This document shows, one piece after another, positions 47,487-61,267 of a DNA stretch of 64,000 nt. Within the stretch, counting starts at the first letter, position 1, and every line of letters starts with the position of its first letter. The notes beneath the pieces are model-generated. The model saw only the letters and a program-made list of their open reading frames with translations. It searched no databases and had not been told where the DNA came from. Source of the DNA: Streptomyces sp. NBC_01445 (GTDB lineage Bacteria; Actinomycetota; Actinomycetes; Streptomycetales; Streptomycetaceae); the NCBI RefSeq assembly GCF_035918235.1, contig NZ_CP109485.1, forward strand, positions 4,650,001 to 4,714,000. Direction: 5' to 3'. The position numbers and the translations under genes are program-made.

Positions 47487-48434
47487 ATGGGTACCCAGAA
47501 CCCTAGCGCGCCCCCGCGCGCCCAGTCCCGCGTTGCCGGGAAAGCCCGCCCGAAACGGGGCCCCGCGCCCCTCGGCATCACCCACGCCAACACCCGCCAC
47601 GCCACCCGCTTCACGGTGATCGGCAACCACCTGGCCCAGCACCGCGAGCTCTCGCTCGTCGCGATCGCGCTGGCCGTCCACATCCAGTCCCTGCCGACCG
47701 GCGCCCGCGTGGACATCAAGACCCTCACCGCCCGCTTCCCCGAAGGGGCGACACGTATCGCCGCCGCCCTGCGGGAGTTGGAGGCCCACGGCTACCTCCG
47801 GCGCGAGCGCCACCGCGTACCCGACGGCCGCATCGTCACGCGCACGGTCTCCTGCAACCAGCCGGGCCGCGCCACCCACGCACCGGCCGCCGCGCCGGAG
47901 CCCGCCTCGGAGCCATCGGCGGGCGACGACGTACCGACCTGCCCGGCGCCGCAGCCTCGCGCCAAGCGACCGCCCCGGCCCCTGACCGTCCCCCACCCCG
48001 CCCACGCCTCCCCGCTCCTCCTCCAGACCGCCGCCGACCTCCTCGCGGGCCTGCACCGCGCCGACCCCCGGCTCGCGCTCTCCGCCCTTGATGCGCAGCG
48101 CCTCGCACCCGGCGTCGCCGCCTGGCTAGAGCGCGACCTCGGCCCCGCCGCCGTACGCCACGCCCTGACCAGCGATCTGCCAGGCGATCTGCCCGGCGAG
48201 GGCCTGCGCCACCCGGCCGCCTTCCTTGCCCACCGGCTGACAGCGCTGCTGCCACCGCCGCCCCCGTTCCGGGCCCCGGCCGCGTCCCCGCCTCCCGCCC
48301 GTCATCCGCTCCGGAACTGCGACGAGTGCGACCGCGCCTTCCGCGGCCCCGAGCCGGGCAAGTGCCGCGAGTGCCGCGCGCCGGACCGAACCGGCGATTC
48401 GCCTGCAACGAGCCAGCCGGACAGGACACCATGA
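47487..48434 (+). CDS. Helix-turn-helix protein with C-terminal Cys pairs
   Basis: From ATG 47487 the 315-residue protein has an N-terminal winged-helix-like region (FTVIGNHLAQHRELSLVAIA, LTARFPEGATRIAAALRELE, HGYLRRERHRVPDGR), like MarR/replication-type DNA-binding modules. A Pro/Ala linker follows, then a helical segment (GLRHPAAFLAHRLTALL) and a final CDEC...CREC zinc-ribbon-like motif. The target is unknown. Its stop overlaps the next start as ATGA. Confidence 0.8.
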   Translation: MGTQNPSAPPRAQSRVAGKARPKRGPAPLGITHANTRHATRFTVIGNHLAQHRELSLVAIALAVHIQSLPTGARVDIKTLTARFPEGATRIAAALRELEAHGYLRRERHRVPDGRIVTRTVSCNQPGRATHAPAAAPEPASEPSAGDDVPTCPAPQPRAKRPPRPLTVPHPAHASPLLLQTAADLLAGLHRADPRLALSALDAQRLAPGVAAWLERDLGPAAVRHALTSDLPGDLPGEGLRHPAAFLAHRLTALLPPPPPFRAPAASPPPARHPLRNCDECDRAFRGPEPGKCRECRAPDRTGDSPATSQPDRTP

Positions 48435-48774
48435 ACACGCAGGCCGAGTACGGACATGAGCTGGTTCCCCGCCCCGAGCAGACCCCCGACGCCCTGCGCG
48501 CAGCCCTCGCCGCCGTCGCCCCCGCGCGCATGCCGGAGATGCAGCGGACCAAGGACGAGGCCTTCGCCAAGGCCGTCGAGTGGCAGTCCCTCAGCCCTGT
48601 GCAGAGCTGGGTGCTTGCCTGGCCCGGGACATCGAGATCGCCCGTCGCCCCGACCTGACCGCCCGGCACGCCCGCGCAACGCGGGATCTGGAGCACGAGG
48701 ACGCGACTGTCGCTCATGAAGCACTGCGTGAGCTGAGCGCCGTGCTGGACGAGGCAAGGAACCCACTGCGCTGA
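48431..48774 (+). pseudogene. DUF6247-like gene broken by a 1-base deletion
   Basis: The reading MNTQAEYGHELVPRPEQTPD to QSWVLAW is cut off at 48658 by a frame change, while the frame 1 base earlier continues ARDIEIARRPDLTARHARAT to DEARNPLR. Adding one G in TGGCCCGGG at 48621-48629 would restore a 114-residue protein resembling DUF6247. The restored frame ends TGATG with the next gene, and the start overlaps the previous stop, so the intact form was probably functional. A sequencing error is equally possible. Confidence 0.7.
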
Positions 48775-49121
48775 TGACAGACCCCGCCCGCCCCGCCGCT
48801 CCCGCCCACCCCGTCCCTCCCGCCGACTCGGACGACGACCGGGGCTGCCTCCGGGTGGTCCTCGCCCTGCCGTTCGCCGTGCTCACCCTCATCGCCGCGT
48901 ACTTCTGCTGGATGGCCCTCACCATCCGGCCCGCCGGGGTCTGGGACGACGACGCGTACCGGGGGATCGTCCTGTCCTGCGTCGCCACGATCGCGGCTGC
49001 CGGGTCGGCCGTGGTGCTCTGGCTGCTCCCGTCCGTCCGGCGCGTCATGGGGTGGGCGTGGGTCGCGCCCGCCCTGCACCTCGGAGTCACCGCCGCCGCG
49101 CGGTGGGCCGTCGGCGGCTGA
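48774..49121 (+). CDS. Membrane protein with about three helices
   Basis: The 115-residue protein has a Pro/Ala-rich start, then hydrophobic segments VVLALPFAVLTLIAAYFCWM, GIVLSCVATIAAAGSAVVLW and a weaker third near WAWVAPALHLGVTAAA. ATG 48774 overlaps the stop of the restored upstream frame. No family is recognised. Confidence 0.75.
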   Translation: MTDPARPAAPAHPVPPADSDDDRGCLRVVLALPFAVLTLIAAYFCWMALTIRPAGVWDDDAYRGIVLSCVATIAAAGSAVVLWLLPSVRRVMGWAWVAPALHLGVTAAARWAVGG

Positions 49122-49301
49122 GGACGCGTGACAAAGGCCTCGTAGCAACGGGAAACCAAGAGTTCCCCAAGAGCCCCAAAACGTGTGAACAGAACATGTC
49201 CGTGCATGGAACCTGACCCCACTGACGAGCCTCTTCTCGGCTGAAGCACCGAGAAGCAGCGCACATTCCGACCGCTGCGTACGGCGGACGGAGGACAGCG
49301 C

Positions 49302-51374
49302 ATGGGAGACAAGAGTGCCCAGAGTGAGGCCGGCGACGGTCGAATAGGTGGCACCCGACGCCTGCCCGGGCGCCGCGCCATACTCATCGGATCCGCCGCC
49401 GTCGCCACCGCCACCGCGGCAGCCGTCGTCGGCCACACGGCCGCAACCGCGCCCCCGGCCCGTGCCACCGCCCCCTCCCCCGCCTCCGGCCGCCCCGCCG
49501 CCGAGGGCGAGCACGCTCTGCTGCTCCAGGTCCTCGCGCACCCCGACGACGACCTGTACTTCATGAACCCGGACACCAGCCAGGCCTTCGCCGCCGGCGT
49601 CCCCCTGGTCTGCGTGTACGTCACGGCGGGCGAGGCCGACGGCGTCAACAAGATCCCCGGCCGCCCGCACCCCCCGGCCGACAAGTCCGCGTACGCCGCC
49701 GCCCGTCACCAGGGACTCCGCCAGTCCTACGCGACCCAGCTCGGCCTGCCCGTCTTCAGCGGCTGGCGCACCGAGGTCACCACGCTCGCGGGCGGGCACC
49801 GGGCCGAGGTGAACACGCTGGAGCACCGGGGCCGCCGCGTCGAGCTGGTCTTCCTCGATCTGGCGATGCACACACCGGCGGGCCACATGGGCGCACCGGC
49901 GCTGTGGCGGGAGAGCGGTCTGCCGCTGCGCACGGTCGTCGTCGACGGGTCACCCCTGCGCCGGGCACAGATGTACGACTACGACGGCCTCGTCGACGTA
50001 CTCGTGGGCCTCTTCGAGCGCTACCGGCCCACCCTCGTGCACACGCTCGACCCGGACCCCGACATCCAGGACAGCGATCTGCGTACGCGGATACGTGACA
50101 GCGAACAGCCCGGTTTCTCCGACCACGCCGACCACACGGCCGTGGCCGCCTTCACCTGGGCCGCGCTGATCCGCTGGTCGCAGACCGCGGCGGGTGGACC
50201 ACCCCCCTTCGCGGCCACCGCCTTCCGCGGCTACTACAACCACCACTGGCCCGAGAACCTCCCCGAGGCCGTGCTGCACGCCAAGGCTGCGCACCTGATG
50301 CCCTACGGCGCGGGTCCCGACTGGCAGTGCGGCAACCCCTCCGGCTGCGGCGACTACAACGTCGGCGGGGGCCGCCCCCTCACCAACCGCAAGGGCTGGG
50401 TCCGCTCGACGCACTACCGCTACCCGGGCCCACGGATCGCCCTGGCCCAGGAACCGGACGGCAAGCTGTCCGGCTACGGCGTGCTCGGAATGCGTGCCGT
50501 CCGGTGGCACGAGACGACGCAAGGAGTCTTCGGCCGGCCGACGGACCTCGGCGGCGGCCCGCTCGCACCGGCCCTGGGTTCCGCCACGCTCCGCGACGGA
50601 CGGCAGCTGCTCCTCGGCCTCCGGCTCGCGGCTCTGGAAGGGCGCGGCGGCTCCGACCTGCGCGAGGTCGTGGTCCTCGAACAGCGTGCCACCGGCGGGG
50701 AGTTCGGCGCCTGGACCGGTCTCGGCAACCCGGAGGCCGACCCCGTGCGCGGCCGCCGCATCGGCGTCCCCGTCGCCGTCACCGCCCGCGACGGGCAGGT
50801 CCATCTCTTCGTACGGGACGCGGACCAGGGCATCAGTACACGGGTACGCGGCCTCGACGGGCGCTGGTCTCCGTGGCGCGGCCTCGGCGGCGGGCCCGTG
50901 CAGGACGGTCTGACCGCGGTCGTCGGCGAGGACGGCGGCGTCCATGTGTACGCGCCGGGACGCGACACCGTCCACCACTGGACTCCGGAGGGGCCCGCGC
51001 CACTCGCCGGGCTGCCGGTGCCCGCGGACGCCGTCGCCTCCGCGGGCGGCCGGCTCTTCTACCGGGCCCCCGCCTCGTCGGCGCTGACGGCGACGGCCGG
51101 GCCACCGGTCGACTTTCCGGGTTACGGCCCCGTGACCGCCGACGGCCCGTACCTCCTGGGCCGGGACACCAGCGGAACGCTCCAGCTCCTGCGCCGGGGC
51201 CGGAGCGGTCGGATCCAGCGGGCCGCGCGCGACCTGGTCACCCTCGACGGACTCGCACTGCGCGCCACCCGGAACGGTCCCGCGGCCGCGGGCCTCTCCC
51301 CCGCCGCCCGGCCGTGGCTGTGGCGCCCGGACAGCTCCACCGGCACCGGGACCGGCACCGCCCGCAAGATCTGA
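49302..51374 (+). CDS. Secreted PIG-L family deacetylase with C-terminal propeller-like region
   Basis: The 690-residue protein has a twin-Arg-like signal ([20 protein letters not shown], residues 19-38). The PIG-L domain follows, with zinc-site motif [10 protein letters not shown] (79-84) and the second-site [11 protein letters not shown]. From about residue 380 there are repeated propeller-type modules ([32 protein letters not shown]). PIG-L enzymes deacetylate GlcNAc-containing or similar substrates; here the location is extracellular. The ATG has GGAGGA upstream. It stands alone; the space 49122-49301 should hold its promoter. Confidence 0.9.
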   Translation: MGDKSAQSEAGDGRIGGTRRLPGRRAILIGSAAVATATAAAVVGHTAATAPPARATAPSPASGRPAAEGEHALLLQVLAHPDDDLYFMNPDTSQAFAAGVPLVCVYVTAGEADGVNKIPGRPHPPADKSAYAAARHQGLRQSYATQLGLPVFSGWRTEVTTLAGGHRAEVNTLEHRGRRVELVFLDLAMHTPAGHMGAPALWRESGLPLRTVVVDGSPLRRAQMYDYDGLVDVLVGLFERYRPTLVHTLDPDPDIQDSDLRTRIRDSEQPGFSDHADHTAVAAFTWAALIRWSQTAAGGPPPFAATAFRGYYNHHWPENLPEAVLHAKAAHLMPYGAGPDWQCGNPSGCGDYNVGGGRPLTNRKGWVRSTHYRYPGPRIALAQEPDGKLSGYGVLGMRAVRWHETTQGVFGRPTDLGGGPLAPALGSATLRDGRQLLLGLRLAALEGRGGSDLREVVVLEQRATGGEFGAWTGLGNPEADPVRGRRIGVPVAVTARDGQVHLFVRDADQGISTRVRGLDGRWSPWRGLGGGPVQDGLTAVVGEDGGVHVYAPGRDTVHHWTPEGPAPLAGLPVPADAVASAGGRLFYRAPASSALTATAGPPVDFPGYGPVTADGPYLLGRDTSGTLQLLRRGRSGRIQRAARDLVTLDGLALRATRNGPAAAGLSPAARPWLWRPDSSTGTGTGTARKI

Positions 51375-51424
51375 GCCCCAAAAAAGGGAAACAGCGCAAA
51401 AGAGACAGCGCATCGCATGCGAAA

Positions 51425-51454
51425 GGGCCCGTACGACCGAAGTCGTACGGGCCC
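51425..51454. terminator. Bidirectional terminator between PIG-L and tuf
   Basis: A perfect 13-base stem (GGGCCCGTACGAC/GTCGTACGGGCCC) with loop CGAA has AAA and TT flanks on both sides. It serves converging tuf (minus) and PIG-L (plus). Confidence 0.88.
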
Positions 51455-51498
51455 CTTCTGGTGCTCGCTGGAGCTACCAGGTCAAACCGTCAAGGAAA

Positions 51499-52692
<1,194 letters not shown>

Positions 52693-52777
52693 TGGGTCCT
52701 CCTGTGGAGTGGTTCTGTACGCCTTGCTTCATCGGCGCCAGGTGATCTTTGCTGGGAAACCCGCCGCCGGGGTCCGG

Positions 52778-52806
52778 GGTTACGAACCCCGGCGGTCGGT
52801 GTCAAG
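52778..52806 (-). promoter_or_regulatory. tuf promoter in the fusA-tuf spacer
   Basis: TTGACA (52801-52806), a 17-base spacer and TAACCC (52778-52783) read on minus. The spacer and -10 fall inside a CCGGGGTT/AACCCCGG inverted repeat. A separate tuf1 promoter at this place is known in other Streptomyces. Confidence 0.7.
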
Positions 52807-52829
52807 CCTAAAGCGTGAACTCGGGTGAG

Positions 52830-54956
52830 TTACTCGCCCTTGGCCTTCGCGATGATCTCCTCGGCGACGTTCCGCGGAACCTCGGCGTAGGAGTCGAACT
52901 GCATCGAGTAGCTTGCGCGACCCGACGTCTTGCTGCGGAGGTCGCCGACGTAGCCGAACATCTCCGAGAGGGGCACGAGGCCCTTCACGACACGGGCGCC
53001 GCTGCGCTCCTCCATGGCCTGGATCTGGCCACGGCGGGAGTTGATGTCGCCGATGACGTCACCCATGTAGTCCTCGGGCGTGGTGACCTCGACGGCCATC
53101 ATCGGCTCGAGCAGCACGGGGCTGGCCTTGCGCGCGGCCTCCTTGAACGCCTGCGAACCGGCGATCTTGAAGGCGAGTTCGGAGGAGTCGACCTCGTGGT
53201 AGCCACCGTCGAGAAGGATGACGCGGACGCCAGTCATCTCGTAGCCGGCCAGGATGCCGAACTGCATGGCCTCCTGCGCACCCGCGTCCACCGACGGGAT
53301 GTACTCCCGGGGGATGCGGCCACCGGTGACCTTGTTGACGAACTCGTACGTGGCGTCGCCGCTGTCGATCGGCTCGATCGCGATCTGCACCTTGGCGAAC
53401 TGACCGGTACCACCGGTCTGCTTCTTGTGGGTGTAGTCGTGACGCTCGACGGCCTTGCGGATCGTCTCGCGGTAAGCGACCTGCGGCTTGCCGACGTTCG
53501 CCTCGACGCGGAACTCGCGCTTCATGCGGTCGACGAGCACCTCGAGGTGAAGCTCGCCCATACCACCGATGATGGTCTGGCCGGTCTCCTCGTCCGAGTG
53601 AACCTGGAAGGAGGGGTCCTCCTCCGAGAGGCGCTGGATGGCGACACCCAGCTTCTCCTGGTCGCCCTTGGACTTCGGCTCGATGGCGACCTGGATGACC
53701 GGCGCCGGGAAGTCCATGGACTCCAGGATCACCGGCTGCTTGTCGTCACAGAGCGTCTCACCCGTGGTGGTCTGCTTCAGACCCATGACGGCGACGATGT
53801 CACCGGCGCCCACCGACTCGATCTCCTCACGCTTGTTCGCGTGCATACGGTAGATCTTGCCGATGCGCTCCTTCTTGCCCTTGACGGAGTTCAGCACGGC
53901 GGTGCCGGACTCCAGGCGGCCCGAGTAAACCCGGACGAAGGTGAGCTTGCCGAGGTGCGGGTCGCTCATGATCTTGAACGCCAGCGCCGAGAGGGGCTCC
54001 TCGTCGGACGGCTTGCGCTTGACGACCGTCTCCGCGTCCTTGACGTCGTGGCCCTCGATGGCCTCGACGTCCAGGGGCGACGGCAGGTAGCGCACGACGG
54101 CGTCGAGCAGGGGCTGAACGCCCTTGTTCTTGAACGCGGTGCCGCAGAACACGGGGGTGACGGTGGTGTCGCCGCCCTTGCCGGAGGCGATGGTGATGCG
54201 ACGGATCGCCGCGTACAGCTGGTCCACCGAGGGCTCAGTGCCCTCGAGGTACAGCTCCATCATCTCTTCGTCGTTCTCCGCGACGGCCTCGAGCAGCTTG
54301 CCGCGCCATTCCTCGGCAGCCTCGGTGTGCGTGGCCGGGATGTCGACGATGTCGTACGCCTCGCCCTTGGCCGCCTCGGCGGACCAGACGAACGCCTTCA
54401 TCGTGACGAGGTCGACGACACCCTGGAAGTCCATCTCGGCGCCGATGGGCAGCTGCATGACGAGCGGGGTCGCACCGAGGCGGTTGACGATCATGTCAAC
54501 GCAGCGGTGGAACTCGGCACCCGTACGGTCGAGCTTGTTGACGAAGCAGATACGCGGCACGCCGTAGCGGTCCGCCTGACGCCAGACAGTCTCGGACTGG
54601 GGCTCAACACCGGCAACGCCGTCGAACACCGTCACGGCACCGTCGAGGACGCGGAGCGAACGCTCCACCTCGACGGTGAAGTCCACGTGGCCCGGGGTGT
54701 CGATGATGTTGATGGTGTGGTCGACATCGTTCAGCGGCCAGTGACAGGTGGTGGCAGCAGAGGTGATCGTGATGCCACGCTCCTGCTCCTGCTCCATCCA
54801 GTCCATGGTCGCGGCGCCGTCGTGGACCTCACCGATCTTGTACGAAACACCGGTGTAGAACAGGATCCGCTCGGTGGTCGTCGTCTTGCCCGCGTCGATG
54901 TGAGCCATGATGCCGATGTTGCGCACCTTGGCCAGGTCAAGTGAAGTGGTAGCCAT
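52830..54956 (-). CDS. fusA: Elongation factor G
   Basis: The 708-residue translocase has the G domain ([40 protein letters not shown]), then domains II-V with [19 protein letters not shown]. It lies 39 bases after rpsG. Confidence 0.99.
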   Translation of the reverse strand: MATTSLDLAKVRNIGIMAHIDAGKTTTTERILFYTGVSYKIGEVHDGAATMDWMEQEQERGITITSAATTCHWPLNDVDHTINIIDTPGHVDFTVEVERSLRVLDGAVTVFDGVAGVEPQSETVWRQADRYGVPRICFVNKLDRTGAEFHRCVDMIVNRLGATPLVMQLPIGAEMDFQGVVDLVTMKAFVWSAEAAKGEAYDIVDIPATHTEAAEEWRGKLLEAVAENDEEMMELYLEGTEPSVDQLYAAIRRITIASGKGGDTTVTPVFCGTAFKNKGVQPLLDAVVRYLPSPLDVEAIEGHDVKDAETVVKRKPSDEEPLSALAFKIMSDPHLGKLTFVRVYSGRLESGTAVLNSVKGKKERIGKIYRMHANKREEIESVGAGDIVAVMGLKQTTTGETLCDDKQPVILESMDFPAPVIQVAIEPKSKGDQEKLGVAIQRLSEEDPSFQVHSDEETGQTIIGGMGELHLEVLVDRMKREFRVEANVGKPQVAYRETIRKAVERHDYTHKKQTGGTGQFAKVQIAIEPIDSGDATYEFVNKVTGGRIPREYIPSVDAGAQEAMQFGILAGYEMTGVRVILLDGGYHEVDSSELAFKIAGSQAFKEAARKASPVLLEPMMAVEVTTPEDYMGDVIGDINSRRGQIQAMEERSGARVVKGLVPLSEMFGYVGDLRSKTSGRASYSMQFDSYAEVPRNVAEEIIAKAKGE

Positions 54957-54995
54957 ATCGGCTCAGTCTTCTCTCGGTCTCGATGTGGGTAGCGA

Positions 54996-55466
54996 CTACC
55001 AGCGGTAGTGCGCGAAGGCCTTGTTGGACTCGGCCATCTTGTGGGTGTCCTCACGCTTCTTGACGGCAGCGCCAAGACCGTTCGAGGCGTCGAGCAGCTC
55101 GTTCATGAGGCGCTCGGTCATGGTCTTCTCGCGGCGGGCGCGGGAGTAACCCACGAGCCAGCGCAGCGCGAGCGTGTTGGCGCGACCGGGCTTGACCTCG
55201 ATCGGCACCTGGTAGGTGGCGCCACCGACACGGCGGGACTTGACCTCGAGGGTCGGCTTGATGTTCTCCAGCGCGCGCTTCAGCGTGATGACCGGGTCGT
55301 TGCCCGACTTCTCACGCAGACCCTCCATGGCGCCGTACACGATGCGCTCGGCGGTGGAGCGCTTGCCGTTCAGCAGCACCTTGTTGATGAGGGAGGTCAC
55401 CAGAGGAGAACCGTAGACCGGGTCAATGATGACCGGGCGCTTCGGGGCGGGGCCCTTACGAGGCAT
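54996..55466 (-). CDS. rpsG: 30S ribosomal protein S7
   Basis: The 156-residue S7 starts [20 protein letters not shown] and ends [14 protein letters not shown]. It follows rpsL by 2 bases. Confidence 0.99.
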   Translation of the reverse strand: MPRKGPAPKRPVIIDPVYGSPLVTSLINKVLLNGKRSTAERIVYGAMEGLREKSGNDPVITLKRALENIKPTLEVKSRRVGGATYQVPIEVKPGRANTLALRWLVGYSRARREKTMTERLMNELLDASNGLGAAVKKREDTHKMAESNKAFAHYRW

Positions 55467-55468
55467 TC

Positions 55469-55840
55469 TTACTTCTCCTTCTTGGCGCCGTAGCGGCTGC
55501 GGGCCTGCTTGCGGTTCTTGACACCCTGGGTGTCGAGCGAGCCGCGGATGATCTTGTAACGAACACCAGGCAGGTCCTTCACACGGCCGCCACGCACGAG
55601 CACGATGGAGTGCTCCTGCAGGTTGTGTCCCTCACCCGGGATGTAGGCCGTGACCTCGATGCCGCTGGTCAGACGCACACGCGCGACCTTACGGAGGGCC
55701 GAGTTCGGCTTCTTCGGGGTGGTCGTGAACACACGCGTGCAGACGCCGCGACGCTGGGGCGAACCCTCGAGTGCGGGCGTCTTGTTCTTCTCGACCTTGT
55801 CCTGCCGGCCCTTCCGGACCAGCTGCTGGATCGTAGGCAC
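55469..55840 (-). CDS. rpsL: 30S ribosomal protein S12
   Basis: The 123-residue S12 starts (GTG) [19 protein letters not shown] and has [13 protein letters not shown] and [13 protein letters not shown]. Both lysine positions linked to streptomycin resistance are therefore wild type. It heads the str operon. Confidence 0.99.
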   Translation of the reverse strand: MPTIQQLVRKGRQDKVEKNKTPALEGSPQRRGVCTRVFTTTPKKPNSALRKVARVRLTSGIEVTAYIPGEGHNLQEHSIVLVRGGRVKDLPGVRYKIIRGSLDTQGVKNRKQARSRYGAKKEK

Positions 55841-55891
55841 TACTTCTCCGGTTTCTGTGTGCCGAATAGTAAAGCTAACCTGGAACATTTC

Positions 55892-55916
55892 CCGACCCAC
55901 GCGGTCGGGTGTGTCG
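55892..55916 (-). promoter_or_regulatory. Leader hairpin element shared with rpsJ
   Basis: The minus strand reads CGACACACCCGACCGCG then TGGGTCGG, matching the rpsJ element at all but one base, 52 bases before the rpsL start. CCAGGTT also follows downstream in both leaders. Confidence 0.65.
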
Positions 55917-56035
55917 AATACTGTGAACTCCCGCCGCCAAGCGGGAAGGGCGCAGATTACGGCGGCCCATCGCGGACTCCCGTAGCGGCTGACGACACGC
56001 ACAGGAGCCCAGGCACACCCCAGGCACAAGGTCTG

Positions 56036-56064
56036 AGCGTACCTACCTCATCGGGTTCGGTCAA
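56036..56064 (-). promoter_or_regulatory. str operon promoter, vegetative sigma type
   Basis: TTGACC (56059-56064), a 17-base spacer and TACGCT (56036-56041) on minus, giving an rpsL leader of about 190 bases. The 55841-56189 space otherwise shows no gene. Confidence 0.7.
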
Positions 56065-56189
56065 AACAAATGCAGTCCACCGCGACACGCCGGACTTGTC
56101 GCACCCCGCCCGAAGCACCTCCTGGACAGTGTGCGGCCCCCCGCGGACACATCAAGGGATCTTGCCGGGTCCCGCGGGGATCAGGGGCG

Positions 56190-56460
56190 ATGGCGGTGTC
56201 TGACTTACCGGGCGACGAGGCGCTGGACGACCGGGTGCCGCTTCTGGCGCGGCTGGAACGGGAGGACCGGGCGGCGTTGCTCGCCATCGGCCGCGTTCTG
56301 CGCTACACCCCGCGCAGCGTCGTATGGCTGCTCCTGCGGGGCTGGACCGAAGTGACGGCCATCGCAGCCACGGGTACGAGGCCCTCCTCGCTCTGCGCGG
56401 CCCCGGCGAGCATCAGTACGGAGTCACCGGCGGCACTGTCCAGGGCGACGTGATCCAGCG
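56190..56460 (+). pseudogene. Decayed Crp/Fnr-family regulator remnant
   Basis: ATG 56190 begins PLLARLEREDRAALLAIGRV and LRYTPRSVVWLLLRGWTEVT, the start of a cyclic-nucleotide-binding domain. The expected continuation GYEALLALRGPGE lies in another frame (from about 56361), and TESPAALSRA returns in the first. An internal deletion is also likely. No DNA-binding domain remains. Confidence 0.6.
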
Positions 56461-56732
56461 CTTCGGAGGCCGAGGCGACGCCCCCGGGCCGGTCTCCGGG
56501 CCCGTTCCCCGCGAGTACGTGGAAACGCTCGCGCCGGTGTTCCGGAGCTGTCCCTGCCGTACGCGTACGGGGCTTCTGAGAGTCCTGAGAACCTCCGCAA
56601 GCCGGGGTTCCCGAACCGGCCCGGGAACCCACCTCCGCAGACTGCGGCAGCACCCCCTGTCGACCCCGACGAGCTCGCTGGCCGCACCGGACGCATACGT
56701 GCGGGACGTGGAGGACCAGGCTGCCGAGGGCG

Positions 56733-57181
56733 GTGGCGTCCGCGCTGCGCCGCGCGCCGATATGGGGACGGGCCGGAGTGGACGGGAGCGCGTATCAACT
56801 CTGGGTGCGCCGGCTGGCCTCGTACGCCGACCGTCTGTCCGTCGGCGTCGCCGCCGTGCTGCTCGGCCTGATCGGACCCTGCGCGGTCGCGTGGGCGACA
56901 GCCACCTACGGCCTCGTGTTCCTCCCCCTCGTCACGCCCTGTCTGGCGGCCGCCGTCTCGCGCCGCTCCGAGTTGCGGGCCGATGAGCATGCCGCGGCAC
57001 TGGGCTTCGCTCCACAGCTCATGGCCGTCCTGATGAGGCAACACGGCAGAGAGCAGTCGCAGAGCGCGGCCGGGGGCCTCCACTGGAGAGGACGGGAATG
57101 ATCGCCCGGCTCCTCGCCGCGCACCCCGACGTGCACACCAGGCAGCACCGTCTCCAGGCACATCTCGACAGCCGGCGCTGA
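56733..57181 (+). pseudogene. Truncated, frameshifted M48-type metallopeptidase remnant
   Basis: The frame has a membrane part (GVAAVLLGLIGPCAVAWATA, FLPLVTPCLAAAVSRRS) and SELRADEHAAALGFAPQLMA, typical of the C-terminal half of M48 peptidases. The HEXXH site is missing. It stops at 57101, while the expected RLLAAHPDVHTRQHRLQAHL end is in another frame and stops at 57181. The stretch 56461-56732 is unassigned debris. Confidence 0.6.
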
Positions 57182-57189
57182 CAAACGCC

Positions 57190-57229
57190 GAAGGGCGCCC
57201 ACCCCGCAGAAGCGGAGTGGGCGCCCTTC
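57190..57229 (-). terminator. rpoBC operon terminator
   Basis: An 18-base stem with one mismatch (GAAGGGCGCCCACTCCGC side on minus) and loop TTCT starts 15 bases past the rpoC stop. Confidence 0.85.
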
Positions 57230-57243
57230 AGCAGACATACGCC

Positions 57244-61143
<3,900 letters not shown>

Positions 61144-61229
61144 TGTGCGTCAATCCCTCTTTCGGGGTTGTGCCCCTCGCGTTAGCGAGAAATAAGGCGC
61201 TTCATCATGGTCTGAACGGTCCCGGGGAT

Positions 61230-61260
61230 GGCCGGGGGCTCCTTGTGGGAGCCCCCGGCC
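61230..61260 (-). promoter_or_regulatory. Hairpin between rpoB and rpoC
   Basis: A perfect 13-base stem (GGCCGGGGGCTCC/GGAGCCCCCGGCC) with a 5-base loop starts 7 bases past the rpoB stop. It may be a partial terminator or RNase processing site. Confidence 0.65.
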
Positions 61261-61267
61261 AGGCCCG

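Noticed and set aside
55469-55840. Streptomycin-resistance changes in rpsL
   Set aside because: The key lysines in PKKPNS and GGRVKDLP are wild type.
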